NCBI GenBank assembly: GCA_964508975.1
Contig: CAZDVQ010000022.1
Location: forward strand, 1-59,743
Direction of reading: 5' to 3'
Source: CAZDVQ01 sp964508975
Lineage (GTDB): Bacteria > Bacteroidota > Bacteroidia > Chitinophagales > Saprospiraceae
Length of the DNA stretch: 59,743 nt
Shown: one piece after another, positions 41,368 to 51,700 of the stretch
Layout: the number at the start of each line of letters is the position of its first letter
Position numbering within the stretch: the stretch's first letter is position 1
The notes under the pieces: model-generated
Told to the model about the DNA's origin: nothing
What the model saw: the letters and a program-made list of their open reading frames with translations, nothing else
The model's database searches: none
Program-made: the position numbers and the translations under genes

Positions 41368-44300
41368 ATGGCTAAACAGACCAACTCTCCGGCAGTCTTA
41401 ACTGAACGCCACAACTTCGGTACCATTAAACACGAATCTGACTACCCAGACTTTCTGGAAATCCAGCTTCGTTCGTTTAATGAGTTCTTTCAGCTTGAAA
41501 CAACACCTGAAAACCGAATCAACGAAGGCTTGTACAAAGTCTTCCAGGAAAACTTCCCTATCACTGACGCTCGCAACATCTTTGTCCTAGAGTTTCAAGA
41601 CTATTTTGTTGACCCACCGCGTTATTCCATCGAGGAATGTATTGAGCGTGGGCTTACCTATAGTGTTCCGCTCAAAGCTAAGCTGAAACTGTCGTGTAAT
41701 GATGAAGAACACATCGATTTTAAAACAATCGTACAAGATGTGTTCCTCGGGAATATCCCTTACATGACCCCTAAAGGTACCTTTGTCATCAATGGTGCTG
41801 AACGGGTAATTGTATCTCAGTTGCACCGTTCACCCGGTGTATTCTTCGGTCAAAGCGTTCACCCGAACGGTACCAAAATTTATTCTGCCCGTGTAATTCC
41901 TTTCAAAGGAGCATGGATGGAATTTGCAACGGATATCAACGAGGTGATGTACGCTTACATCGACCGTAAGAAAAAATTCCCTGTAACTACACTGCTCCGT
42001 GCTATCGGATATGACTCCGACCGCCAAATCCTGAACCTCTTTGGCCTTGCCGATGAGGTTACCGTTACTGAGGCTAACCTCCGTGCATCTGTAGGTCGCG
42101 TGCTTGCTGCTCGCGTACTACGCACTTGGGTTGAAGACTTCGTTGACGAGGACACTGGCGAGGTGGTTTCTATCGAGCGTAACGAAGTTGTACTTGAACG
42201 TGATACTGTTCTCGACGAGGACAATATCATGCAAGTTTTAGAAACAGGTGCTGATTTTATCATCCTCCAAAAAGAAAACTTGGAAGAGGATTATACAATC
42301 ATCTACAATACCTTGAATAAAGACACTTCTAACTCTGAGCTAGAAGCTGTTCAACATATCTACCGCCAACTTCGCGGTACTGATCCACCTGACGAAGAAA
42401 CCGCTCGCGGTATCATCGACAAGTTGTTCTTCTCTGACAAACGCTACAACCTCGGTGAAGTTGGTCGCTACAAGATCAACCGCAAACTCGAGTTGGAAAC
42501 CCCGATGTCAACCCTCGTATTGACGAAAGAAGATATTATCTACATCGTTAAGTACTTGGTTCGCTTGGTGAACAGCCACGCTGAAATCGATGACATTGAC
42601 CACTTGAGCAACCGTCGTGTCCGTACTGTTGGCGAACAGCTTTTCGCACAGTTCGGTGTTGGTTTGGCCCGTATGGCCCGTACCATCCGCGAACGTATGA
42701 ACGTACGCGACAACGAGGTGTTTACACCAGTTGACTTGATCAACGCGCGTACTTTATCTTCGGTTATCAACTCGTTCTTCGGCACAAGCCAGTTGTCGCA
42801 GTTCTTGGACCAAACCAACCCGCTTTCTGAAATTACGCACAAACGTCGTATTTCGGCACTCGGACCTGGTGGTCTTTCTCGCGAACGCGCTGGTTTCGAG
42901 GTTCGTGACGTTCACTATTCTCACTACGGTCGCCTTTGTACCATTGAAACACCTGAAGGTCCAAACATCGGTTTGATTTCTACGCTTTGCGTACACGCCA
43001 AAATCAACCGTATGGGCTTCATCGAAACGCCTTACCGCCCGATTAACGATGGTAAAGTAAACTTCGACGCGGGTGCACAGTACTTGTCGGCCGAAGAAGA
43101 AGATGACAAAATCATCGCACAGGCCAACACGCCTTTGGCGGCTGGCGGTGTATTCATGACGGACCGCATTAAGTGTCGTGAACAAGGTGAATTCCCTGTA
43201 TTGAACATCGACGAGGGTATCGAGTACATCGACATCGCCCCGAACCAAATCGTGGGTGTATCTGCTTCCTTGATTCCTTTCTTGAACCATGATGACGCCA
43301 ACCGTGCCTTGATGGGTTCGAACATGCAACGTCAGTCGGTTCCACTCGTTCGCCCAAGCGCCCCAATCGTGGGTACTGGCTTGGAAGGCAAAGTGGCTCG
43401 TGACTCACGCATGCTCATCAACGCAGAAGGTACAGGTGTAGTTGAATACGTTGACGCTACCAAAGTTATTATCCGTTACGACCGTGACGACAACGAACAA
43501 CTCGTTTCGTTCGAGGATAATAAGAAAGAATATGTGCTTACCAAGTTTGCACGTACCAACCAAGGTACTTGTATCAACCTTAAACCAATTGTGCGTAAAG
43601 GCCAAAAGGTAGTTGAGGGTGATGTACTTTGCGAAGGTTATGCTACCCAAAGTGGTGAGTTGGCCCTTGGCCAGAACTTGAAAGTGGCTTTCATGCCATG
43701 GAAAGGTTACAACTTCGAGGATGCTATCGTGCTTTCTGAGCGTATTGTACGTGAAGACGTGTTCACGTCTATCCACATCGAAGAATTTGAAGTGGATGTT
43801 CGCGATACTAAACTCGGCGAAGAAGAATTCACCAACGATATCCCGAACGTGAGCGAAGAAGCTACCAAACACCTTGACGAGAACGGTATCGTTCGTATCG
43901 GTGCATGGGTTGGCGAAACCGACATCATCGTGGGTAAGATCACCCCTAAAGGTGAAACAGACCCAACGCCAGAGGAAAAACTCCTCCGTGCGATCTTCGG
44001 TGACAAAGCTGGTGACGTTAAAGACGCTTCTTTGAAATTACCACCATCTATCGAGGGTGTGGTTGTAAACAAACGCCTTTTCGCCCGTGCGAAAAAAGAT
44101 AAAAACATCAAGAGCAAGGAGAAAGATCTACTCGCCAAGTTGGAGTTGAAACACAACAAAGCGATTAACGAGCTCAAGACGATCTTGATGGACAAGATGA
44201 TGGAGTTGCTCAAAGGCAAAGCTTCGGCTGGTGTCCGCACCATCTACGGTGAAACTTTGATCGCCTCTGGTACCAAATTCAGCCTCAACGTGGTGAAAGA

Positions 44301-45192
44301 CATCGACTACACTACCGTTGACTATGCAAACTGGACCAACGACGATACTACAAACGGCCTTATCAAACGCTTGTTGCACAACTTTACCATCAAGGCAAAC
44401 GAAGAAATTGGTCGCTTCAAACGCGAGAAGTTCAACATCTCTATCGGTGATGAGCTTCCAGCAGGCGTACTCAAGTTGGCCAAGGTTTACATCGCCAAAA
44501 AACGTAAGCTCCGCGTGGGTGATAAGTTGGCGGGTCGCCACGGTAACAAGGGTATCGTAGCCCGTATCGTTCGCTCTGAAGATATGCCTTTCCTCGAAGA
44601 TGGAACACCTGTCGACATCGTGCTTAACCCGCTCGGTGTACCTTCAAGGATGAACTTGGGCCAGATTTTCGAAACCGTGCTCGGTTGGGCTGGTGAGAAA
44701 CTGGGTATGAAGTTCGCCACACCTATCTTCGACGGTGCAAGTGCTAAAGACGTAGAATTCTGGGGCGACAAAGCGGGTATCCCGACTTACGGTCAAACCT
44801 ACCTCTATGACGGCGAGACGGGCGACCGTTTCCACCAAACAGCAACCGTTGGTGTCATCTACATGTTGAAACTTTCACACATGATCGATGATAAAATGCA
44901 CGCACGTTCTATCGGGCCTTACTCGCTCATCACGCAGCAACCATTGGGCGGTAAAGCTCAGTTCGGTGGTCAGCGTTTCGGTGAGATGGAAGTATGGGCA
45001 CTCGAGGCCTTCGGTGCATCAACTATTCTCCAAGAGTTGCTCACGGTTAAATCCGATGACATCACTGGTCGTGCTAAAGCTTACGAAGCTATCGTTAAAG
45101 GCGACAACCTACCTACGCCAGGTATCCCCGAATCGTTCAACGTACTTGTACACGAACTTCGTGGTTTGTCGCTCGAAATCAAGTTCGACTAG
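41368..45192 (+). CDS. rpoB: DNA-directed RNA polymerase subunit beta
   Basis: 1274 residues, full length. Recognised by the rifampicin region (FGTSQLSQFLDQTNPLSE, HKRRISALGPGGL), the GPNIGLI block, MPWKGYNFEDAI, and the C-terminal RFGEMEVWALEAFGA. Catalytic core of RNA polymerase with RpoC. Confidence 0.99.
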   Translation: MAKQTNSPAVLTERHNFGTIKHESDYPDFLEIQLRSFNEFFQLETTPENRINEGLYKVFQENFPITDARNIFVLEFQDYFVDPPRYSIEECIERGLTYSVPLKAKLKLSCNDEEHIDFKTIVQDVFLGNIPYMTPKGTFVINGAERVIVSQLHRSPGVFFGQSVHPNGTKIYSARVIPFKGAWMEFATDINEVMYAYIDRKKKFPVTTLLRAIGYDSDRQILNLFGLADEVTVTEANLRASVGRVLAARVLRTWVEDFVDEDTGEVVSIERNEVVLERDTVLDEDNIMQVLETGADFIILQKENLEEDYTIIYNTLNKDTSNSELEAVQHIYRQLRGTDPPDEETARGIIDKLFFSDKRYNLGEVGRYKINRKLELETPMSTLVLTKEDIIYIVKYLVRLVNSHAEIDDIDHLSNRRVRTVGEQLFAQFGVGLARMARTIRERMNVRDNEVFTPVDLINARTLSSVINSFFGTSQLSQFLDQTNPLSEITHKRRISALGPGGLSRERAGFEVRDVHYSHYGRLCTIETPEGPNIGLISTLCVHAKINRMGFIETPYRPINDGKVNFDAGAQYLSAEEEDDKIIAQANTPLAAGGVFMTDRIKCREQGEFPVLNIDEGIEYIDIAPNQIVGVSASLIPFLNHDDANRALMGSNMQRQSVPLVRPSAPIVGTGLEGKVARDSRMLINAEGTGVVEYVDATKVIIRYDRDDNEQLVSFEDNKKEYVLTKFARTNQGTCINLKPIVRKGQKVVEGDVLCEGYATQSGELALGQNLKVAFMPWKGYNFEDAIVLSERIVREDVFTSIHIEEFEVDVRDTKLGEEEFTNDIPNVSEEATKHLDENGIVRIGAWVGETDIIVGKITPKGETDPTPEEKLLRAIFGDKAGDVKDASLKLPPSIEGVVVNKRLFARAKKDKNIKSKEKDLLAKLELKHNKAINELKTILMDKMMELLKGKASAGVRTIYGETLIASGTKFSLNVVKDIDYTTVDYANWTNDDTTNGLIKRLLHNFTIKANEEIGRFKREKFNISIGDELPAGVLKLAKVYIAKKRKLRVGDKLAGRHGNKGIVARIVRSEDMPFLEDGTPVDIVLNPLGVPSRMNLGQIFETVLGWAGEKLGMKFATPIFDGASAKDVEFWGDKAGIPTYGQTYLYDGETGDRFHQTATVGVIYMLKLSHMIDDKMHARSIGPYSLITQQPLGGKAQFGGQRFGEMEVWALEAFGASTILQELLTVKSDDITGRAKAYEAIVKGDNLPTPGIPESFNVLVHELRGLSLEIKFD

Positions 45193-45198
45193 ATATAT

Positions 45199-45303
45199 TT
45201 TTGGGCGTGCCCCTACCGCGTTGCGGTAGGGTCGCTCCCCTTCGCACGCGCTTCGCTTGGTGCTGCGCACTGGCCTTCGGCCATGCTCCGGGCAGCTCAC
45301 GCA
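45199..45303 (+). repeat. GC-rich multi-hairpin dispersed repeat, copy 12, inside the rpoBC operon
   Basis: TTTTGGGCGTGCC to CAGCTCACGCA, 105 bp. Hairpins are CCCTACCGC-GTT-GCGGTAGGG, GTGC-TGC-GCAC and TGGCC-TTC-GGCCA. It occupies most of the 178-bp rpoB-rpoC spacer, so it must be compatible with read-through transcription. Confidence 0.92.
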
Positions 45304-45370
45304 GGATAGCCTTCCAGCCGTGCCAAACACAAAAATCATTCGTCAGTTTTCTATAAACTAAGGTTCTGTC

Positions 45371-48300
45371 ATGACCAAAAAACCGAATAAAACAACCAAT
45401 AGCTTCGACAACATAACCATCAGTATGTCGTCTCCAGACGAAATCTTGGAGCGTTCATATGGTGAGGTGTTGAAGCCAGAAACGATTAACTACCGCTCTT
45501 ACAAACCAGAACGTGATGGTTTATTCTGCGAGCGGATCTTCGGTCCAGTTAAGGATTACGAATGCTACTGCGGCAAGTACAAACGCATCCGTTACAAAGG
45601 TATCGTTTGTGACCGTTGTGGTGTTGAAGTAACCGAGAAGAAAGTACGTCGCGAACGCATGGGCCACATCCGCCTTGTTGTTCCTGTGGTACACATTTGG
45701 TTCTTCAAATCGCTGCCTAATAAAATCGGTTACCTCCTCGGTTTCTCTTCTAAGAAATTGGAGTCAATCGTTTACTACGAACGTTACGTCGTTATTCAAC
45801 CAGGTATCAAATCTCAAGATGGCATGTCTGAAAAAGACTTGCTCACCGAAGAAGAATACCTCGAAATCCTCGACTCGCTCCCAAAAGACAACCAAATGCT
45901 CGGTGATGATCATCCCGATAAATTTGTGGCTAAAATGGGTGCAGAGGCCGTGTATGATTTGTTGATCCGTAGCGACCTCGACAAACTTTCATACGACCTT
46001 CGTTACCAAGCGGCCAACGAGTCATCACAGCAACGTAAATCTGAAGCTTTAAAGCGTCTCCGTGTTGTAGAAGCCTTCCGCGAAGGTTTGAAAAACAATA
46101 CCAACCGCCCAGAGTGGATGATCATTCAATACCTACCAGTTATTCCACCAGAACTTCGCCCACTCGTTCCACTAGATGGTGGCCGTTTTGCAAGTTCTGA
46201 CTTGAACGACTTGTACCGCCGTGTGATTATCCGTAATAACCGTTTGAAAAGGTTGTTGGAAATCAAAGCGCCAGAAGTAATCTTGCGTAACGAGAAGCGT
46301 ATGCTTCAAGAGGCTGTTGACTCTTTGTTCGACAACTCTCGTAAATCGAACGCAGTGAAAGCAGAAGGTGGACGTGCCTTGAAATCACTTTCTGACATCC
46401 TGAAAGGTAAGCAAGGTCGTTTCCGTCAAAACTTGCTTGGTAAACGTGTCGACTATTCTGGTCGTTCGGTTATCGTAGTAGGTCCAGAATTGAAACTACA
46501 CGAGTGTGGTATCCCTAAAGCAATGGCTGCTGAGTTGTTCAAGCCATTCGTTATCCGTAAGTTGATTGAGCGTGGTATCGTGAAAACGGTTAAATCAGCC
46601 AAGAAATTGGTTGACCGCAAAGATCCAGTGATTTGGGATATCCTCGAAAATATTCTCCGTGGACACCCGGTTATGCTTAACCGTGCACCAACGCTTCACC
46701 GTTTGTCAATCCAGGCCTTCCAGCCTAAAATGATTGAAGGTAAAGCTATCCAGTTGCACCCATTGGTTTGTTCTTCGTTCAACGCCGACTTTGACGGTGA
46801 CCAGATGGCGGTTCACGTGCCTTTGAGCAACGCCGCAATCCTGGAAGCCCAAGTCTTGATGTTGTCTGCGCACAACATGTTGAACCCTCAGAACGGTACA
46901 CCTGTTACCCTGCCTACCCAGGACATGGTACTTGGTCTGTACTATTTGACTAAAATCCGTCCTGATAGCCCAGAATACCCGGTTAAATCACATAAAGGCG
47001 TGTTCTACTCTCCAGAGGAAGTAAACATCGCTTTCAACGAGGGTAAAATCGACTTGCACTCGGCTATCAAAGTTAGGTACAACAACTACCAAGGCGATGG
47101 TACCTACAAATATGAAATCATCGAGACTTCAGTTGGTCGCGTGATGTTCAACCAACGCGTTCCTGAGCGTATCCCGTTCGTGAATGAGTTGTTGACCAAG
47201 GGTAACTTGAAGAAAATTATCGGTAATATCTTGCACAAGACCTCTTTTGCAGTTACCGCTAAGTTCCTCGACGATATCAAAGAACAAGGTTTCTACTGGT
47301 CATTCAAAGGTGGTTTGTCATTCAACTTACCTGACTTGATTACGCCTACCAACAAGGACCGTGTGCTCCAGATGGCCCACGCCGAAGTGGAAGAGGTAAT
47401 GAACAGCTATAACCTCGGCTTGATTACACAAAACGAGCGTTATAACCAAGTAATTGACCAGTGGACTTATGCCGATAACGCGATCACAGAGAAGTTGATC
47501 AAAGAAATGGCAGAGCACAAGCAAGGCTTTAACTCGGTTTACATGATGCTCCACTCTGGTGCTCGTGGTTCTAAACAACAGATTAAGCAGCTTTGTGGAT
47601 TGAGGGGCTTGATGGCTAAACCGCGTAAGTCTGGTGACACCGGCGGCGCGATCATCGAAAACCCAATCTTAGCGAACTTCATCCAAGGCCTATCGGTACT
47701 TGAATACTTTATCTCTACGCACGGTGCTCGTAAGGGTCTTGCGGATACGGCTTTGAAAACAGCGGATGCGGGTTACTTGACTCGTCGTTTGGTTGACGTT
47801 TCTCAAGACGTAGTAATCAACGAAGAAGACTGTGGTACACTTCGCGGTATCGAGATGTCGGCCTTGGTTGAAAACGGTAAAGTAATCGAATCATTGGCTT
47901 CTCGTATTGAAGGTCGTTATAGCTTGCAGAATGTGTACCACCCGATTACGGATGCACTTTTGGCAACTTCTGACACCATGATCGACGAAGATGCAGCCCT
48001 TTTGATTGAAGAGTCAGGTGTTGAGATGGTTGAAATCCGCTCGGTATTGACTTGCGAAACCAAACAAGGATGTTGTTCTAAGTGCTACGGCCGTAACTTG
48101 GCGACCAACCGCGAAGCTGAACGTGGCGACGCAGTAGGTATCATTGCAGCCCAATCCATCGGTGAACCTGGTACGCAGCTTACCCTCCGTACCTTCCACG
48201 TGGGTGGTGCCGCTACTCGTACTGCACAAGAGCCATTATTGAAAGCTAAGTTTGACGGTAAGATTGAGTTCGACTCAGTACGTACCGTAAACCATAAAGA

Positions 48301-49681
48301 CGATTCTAAAAACGTTGACGTTGACGTAGTACTTTCTCGTTCTGGAGAAATCCGCATCGTGGATCCGGTTACCGGAAAAATCTATACCAGCAGCCACGTT
48401 CCTTATGGCGCCGTCATCAACATCAAAGATGGCAGCCTCATCAAGAAAGACGAAAAAATCTGCGAATGGGATGCGTATAACGCGGTAATCTTGACTGAAT
48501 TTGACGGTACTGTTGAATTCGAAGATATCGAGGAGAACGTAACTTACCGTGTTGAAGCCGACGAACAAACTGGTTACCAAGAAATGGTAATCATCGAGGC
48601 GAAAAACAAACGTAAGATTCCATCTATCCGCATCGTTGACAAAGACGACACCGTACTTCGTACCTACAACATCCCGGTAAATGCCCACGTTAACGTGCGC
48701 AACGGCGAAAAGGTTAAAGCGGGTAAAACTCTTGCCAAAATCCCACGCCAACTTGGACAGATTGCGGATATCACAGGTGGTCTTCCACGTGTAACTGAGT
48801 TGTTTGAGGCTCGTAACCCATCGAACCCAGCTGTATTGTCAGAAATCGACGGTACTGTGAGCTTCGGCAAAATCAAACGCGGTAACCGCGAGGTTTTGGT
48901 TACGTCTCGCGATGAGTCGCAACAGCGCAAGTACTTGGTAGGTTTGTCAAAACACATTTTGGTACAAGAAGGTGATTATGTACGTGCCGGTGACCGTCTA
49001 TCAGATGGTTCTATCTCACCACGCGACATCCTTCAAATCCAAGGTCCATTTGCGGTACAACAGTTGATCGTGAATGGTATCCAAGAGGTATACCGTGCAC
49101 AAGGTATTACCATCAACAACAAGCACATCGAGGTAATTTGCCGTCAGATGATGCGTAAAGTTGAAATCGTGGATGCCGGTGACACTAACTTCCTGGAAGG
49201 CGAACCAGTTGACCGTTTCGACTTCTTCGAGCAAAACGACTGGATTTTCGATAAGAAATTCGTGGAAGATGCAGGTGATTCTCAAACCTTGCACGCTGGA
49301 CAGATTGTTTCTATGCGTGAATTGCGTGAAGAAAACTCTATCCTCCGCCGTGGTGATAAAAAATTGGTAACGGTTCGCGATGCTATCCCCGCCACTTCAG
49401 TTCCATTACTCCAAGGTATTACCAAGGCGTCGTTGGGCACGAAGAGCTGGATTTCAGCCGCATCGTTCCAGGAAACAACTAAAGTACTTTCAACTGCCGC
49501 TATCTCTGGTAGCAGGGATACCCTCTCGGGCTTGAAAGAAAACGTTATCGTTGGTAAGAAAATTCCAGCGGGTACAGGTATGCGCAAGTTCGAACGCCTC
49601 ATCGTGGGTGCTAAAGACGAGATGCGTGCTAAAGGTATCGACGTTGACACAGAAGTTGAATCTTCTCCATTTGCCGAATAA
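45371..49681 (+). CDS. rpoC: DNA-directed RNA polymerase subunit beta'
   Basis: 1436 residues, full length. Zinc site CYCGKYKRIRYKGIVCDRCG near 66-85, active-site NADFDGDQMAVH, the second zinc cluster CETKQGCCSKCYG, and the bridge/trigger regions (GEPGTQLTLRTFHVGG). It is followed by a terminator. Confidence 0.99.
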   Translation: MTKKPNKTTNSFDNITISMSSPDEILERSYGEVLKPETINYRSYKPERDGLFCERIFGPVKDYECYCGKYKRIRYKGIVCDRCGVEVTEKKVRRERMGHIRLVVPVVHIWFFKSLPNKIGYLLGFSSKKLESIVYYERYVVIQPGIKSQDGMSEKDLLTEEEYLEILDSLPKDNQMLGDDHPDKFVAKMGAEAVYDLLIRSDLDKLSYDLRYQAANESSQQRKSEALKRLRVVEAFREGLKNNTNRPEWMIIQYLPVIPPELRPLVPLDGGRFASSDLNDLYRRVIIRNNRLKRLLEIKAPEVILRNEKRMLQEAVDSLFDNSRKSNAVKAEGGRALKSLSDILKGKQGRFRQNLLGKRVDYSGRSVIVVGPELKLHECGIPKAMAAELFKPFVIRKLIERGIVKTVKSAKKLVDRKDPVIWDILENILRGHPVMLNRAPTLHRLSIQAFQPKMIEGKAIQLHPLVCSSFNADFDGDQMAVHVPLSNAAILEAQVLMLSAHNMLNPQNGTPVTLPTQDMVLGLYYLTKIRPDSPEYPVKSHKGVFYSPEEVNIAFNEGKIDLHSAIKVRYNNYQGDGTYKYEIIETSVGRVMFNQRVPERIPFVNELLTKGNLKKIIGNILHKTSFAVTAKFLDDIKEQGFYWSFKGGLSFNLPDLITPTNKDRVLQMAHAEVEEVMNSYNLGLITQNERYNQVIDQWTYADNAITEKLIKEMAEHKQGFNSVYMMLHSGARGSKQQIKQLCGLRGLMAKPRKSGDTGGAIIENPILANFIQGLSVLEYFISTHGARKGLADTALKTADAGYLTRRLVDVSQDVVINEEDCGTLRGIEMSALVENGKVIESLASRIEGRYSLQNVYHPITDALLATSDTMIDEDAALLIEESGVEMVEIRSVLTCETKQGCCSKCYGRNLATNREAERGDAVGIIAAQSIGEPGTQLTLRTFHVGGAATRTAQEPLLKAKFDGKIEFDSVRTVNHKDDSKNVDVDVVLSRSGEIRIVDPVTGKIYTSSHVPYGAVINIKDGSLIKKDEKICEWDAYNAVILTEFDGTVEFEDIEENVTYRVEADEQTGYQEMVIIEAKNKRKIPSIRIVDKDDTVLRTYNIPVNAHVNVRNGEKVKAGKTLAKIPRQLGQIADITGGLPRVTELFEARNPSNPAVLSEIDGTVSFGKIKRGNREVLVTSRDESQQRKYLVGLSKHILVQEGDYVRAGDRLSDGSISPRDILQIQGPFAVQQLIVNGIQEVYRAQGITINNKHIEVICRQMMRKVEIVDAGDTNFLEGEPVDRFDFFEQNDWIFDKKFVEDAGDSQTLHAGQIVSMRELREENSILRRGDKKLVTVRDAIPATSVPLLQGITKASLGTKSWISAASFQETTKVLSTAAISGSRDTLSGLKENVIVGKKIPAGTGMRKFERLIVGAKDEMRAKGIDVDTEVESSPFAE

Positions 49682-49701
49682 GCATAGTTAGATGATACGA
49701 A

Positions 49702-49741
49702 GCAAAGGGCTACTCCAGTTACATGGGGTAGCCTTTTTTAA
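49702..49741 (+). terminator. Intrinsic terminator after rpoC
   Basis: GGCTACTCC...GGGGTAGCC hairpin followed by TTTTTTAATAATT. It ends the large ribosomal/RNA-polymerase operon. Confidence 0.9.
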
Positions 49742-49742
49742 T

Positions 49743-49780
49743 AATTGTAAATGGTTAATGAGAAATGGTTAATGATATGA
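49743..49780. repeat. Heptamer repeat (AATGGTT/AATGAGA)
   Basis: Four units of seven bases (AATGGTT, AATGAGA, AATGGTT, AATGATA) follow the rpoC terminator. Confidence 0.7.
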
Positions 49781-49824
49781 ACGCAAATATTGTATATTTT
49801 TGAGGCAGCAAAACAAGGAGTTGC

Positions 49825-49932
49825 TGCGCCAGGTGCCCGGCGGGCGCGGCTGAAAGCCGCGGTGCGAAGCACGGAGCGAATAGCGAACCCCAGAGGGGAC
49901 CGACGGCGCGCAGCGCCGGGGCGCCCCCCAAA
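49825..49932 (-). repeat. GC-rich multi-hairpin dispersed repeat, copy 13 (inverted)
   Basis: Minus-strand start TTTGGGGGGCGCC, end CACCTGGCGCA. Hairpins include GTGC-TTC-GCAC and GCGGC-TTTCA-GCCGC. It lies between the rpoC terminator and rimM. Confidence 0.87.
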
Positions 49933-49984
49933 TGAATAATTGACAATTGAATAAAAGATTAAGTGACAAACGAATAATTGGATA

Positions 49985-50018
49985 TTTACCATTTACAATT
50001 AACCATTTACCATTAATT
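49985..50018. repeat. Heptamer repeat (ATTTACC)n just before rimM
   Basis: ATTTACC, ATTTACA, ATTAACC, ATTTACC, ATTAATT in 7-bp register, ending 7 bp before the rimM ATG. Confidence 0.85.
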
Positions 50019-50024
50019 AAAGCT

Positions 50025-50573
50025 ATGGAGGATCTTGTTCAAATTGGGAAAACCCTGAAAACACATGGGCTTGCTGGCGAGATAAAGCTACTTGCCGATG
50101 ATTTCGTGGCGCACGATATTGCGGGAATCGAGGCAATTTTCATTGAGTTCAACAAACAAAAGATGCCATATTTCGTGGATCAAGTGCGGGGTTCATTCCC
50201 TGAACTAATCTTGAAGTTAGAGGATATCAACAGCAAGGAGCAGGCCCAACCTTTGTCGAATAAGACGGTATATGCCCGCCGGGCGCAGCTGACCGTGAAT
50301 AAAGACAGCATTTTAAGCACAGGTATGCAATATGCAGCCCTAGAAGGTTACACCGCCCAGGATATGGACGGTAAGCGTTTGGGTACCATTGTAGAAATTG
50401 TAGCCTATCCCAAGCAGGAAATGGCCGTGCTGGATACAGGTACTGACGAGGTTTTGGTGCCGCTCAACAGCATATTTGTGCAGCAAGTAGATAAGCTAGC
50501 CAAAACCGTTAAGCTAGACTTGCCTGAAGGCCTTCTGGATTTGAATGCCTCGGCTAGTAGCGATACGCTTTAA
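50025..50573 (+). CDS. rimM: Ribosome maturation factor RimM
   Basis: 182 residues from the ATG at 50025. A longer in-frame start (49947) would translate the heptamer repeat and is rejected. N-terminal block VQIGKTLKTHGLAGEIKLL and PRC-barrel block VVEIVAYPKQEMAVL-like (residues ~125-160, EVLVPLNSIFVQ). It assists 30S head assembly. The last 20 bp overlap the convergent hemE gene. Confidence 0.93.
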   Translation: MEDLVQIGKTLKTHGLAGEIKLLADDFVAHDIAGIEAIFIEFNKQKMPYFVDQVRGSFPELILKLEDINSKEQAQPLSNKTVYARRAQLTVNKDSILSTGMQYAALEGYTAQDMDGKRLGTIVEIVAYPKQEMAVLDTGTDEVLVPLNSIFVQQVDKLAKTVKLDLPEGLLDLNASASSDTL

Positions 50574-51582
50574 CCGTATCCACGAAGCATTTTACGCCAT
50601 CGAGAGGGGTGTCAGGGTAAACGCCATGGCCCAGGTTAACGATATGTGGGCGGCCCATTTGCTGGATCATCTTGGTGGCTTCCCGGCGGATGGTATCAAA
50701 ATCGGCGTACAACAAGCAAGGGTCAAAGTTGCCTTGCAGCGTTTTATCGGTACCGATTAGTTGACGCGCATAACTTGGCGTGATGGTCCAGTCGAGGCCA
50801 ATGGTCCTACAACTAGATGCCGCAAACCAAGGAAGGGCATACCAGGCATCCTTGGCAAACAAGGTGACGGGAACGCGTGGGCTTAGGCTATCACTGATTT
50901 TAAGCAAGTAGGGTAGGGAGAACTGCTGATAGAGATCGGGCGATAAAATACCGGCCCAAGAATCGAATATTTGAACAAGATCGGCCCCGGCATCTACCTG
51001 TTGATGCAGGTATGAAATGGTGGTATCGGTAATTTTATCGAGCAGTTGGCGGGCCAATTCGGGTTCGCGATAGAGGAATGCCCTTGCTGCCGAGAAAGTT
51101 TTGCTACCGCTACCTTCAATCATGTAGGCCAGGATGGTCCAGGGTGCACCGGCAAAGCCAATGAGGGGTACACGGCCATTCAGGGCTTTTTTGGTGAGGC
51201 GTAAAGACTCATATACATACTCCAAATTTGCTGCTGCTTCAGCACCAGAAAGGAGCGCCTCAATATCCTGAGCTGTTTTAATTGTATTGGGGAAACGTGG
51301 GCCACGTTTTTCTTCCATCTCGTAGATACAGCCCATGGCCTCGGGCACCACGAGAATATCGGAAAAGATGATGGCAGCGTCTACATCAAGTTCATCAACG
51401 GGTTGTATAGTGACCTCGCAGGCCAGCTCTGGCGTGGTTGCCAGCTCTTTAAAACCGGATAGTTTTTCGCGTACGGCGCGGTATTGCGGGAGGATACGGC
51501 CTGCTTGGCGCATGAGCCAAACAGGTGGGCGGTCAACGGATTCGCCTTTGGCAACACGGAGGAGTAAATCGTTCTGGAGCAT
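50554..51582 (-). CDS. hemE: Uroporphyrinogen decarboxylase
   Basis: 342 residues, full length. It converts uroporphyrinogen III to coproporphyrinogen III in haem synthesis. Signature RPPVWLMRQAGRILPQYR near 19-36, the catalytic Asp region AAIIFSDILVVPEAMG, GFAGAPWTILAYMIEG, and NLGHGVYPDTP near the end. A TACTTTTG -7 element lies at 51607-51600 on the same strand. Its 3' end overlaps rimM by 20 bp. Confidence 0.98.
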   Translation of the reverse strand: MLQNDLLLRVAKGESVDRPPVWLMRQAGRILPQYRAVREKLSGFKELATTPELACEVTIQPVDELDVDAAIIFSDILVVPEAMGCIYEMEEKRGPRFPNTIKTAQDIEALLSGAEAAANLEYVYESLRLTKKALNGRVPLIGFAGAPWTILAYMIEGSGSKTFSAARAFLYREPELARQLLDKITDTTISYLHQQVDAGADLVQIFDSWAGILSPDLYQQFSLPYLLKISDSLSPRVPVTLFAKDAWYALPWFAASSCRTIGLDWTITPSYARQLIGTDKTLQGNFDPCLLYADFDTIRREATKMIQQMGRPHIVNLGHGVYPDTPLDGVKCFVDTVKAYRY

Positions 51583-51617
51583 AAGTGAATATTACGCTGC
51601 AAAAGTAGGGTTATTAG

Positions 51618-51645
51618 TTGATAGGTATTAGGTATTAGGTATTAG
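51618..51645. repeat. Heptamer repeat (TAGGTAT)n upstream of hemE
   Basis: Three to four TAGGTAT/TTAGGTA units, the same unit as the long array at 1811-2169. It covers the region where the -33 box of hemE would lie. Confidence 0.8.
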
Positions 51646-51700
51646 TTTTTGTGTGCTGTACAGATTTTAGCCATATGCGCTATCCCCTAATCCCTATAAC

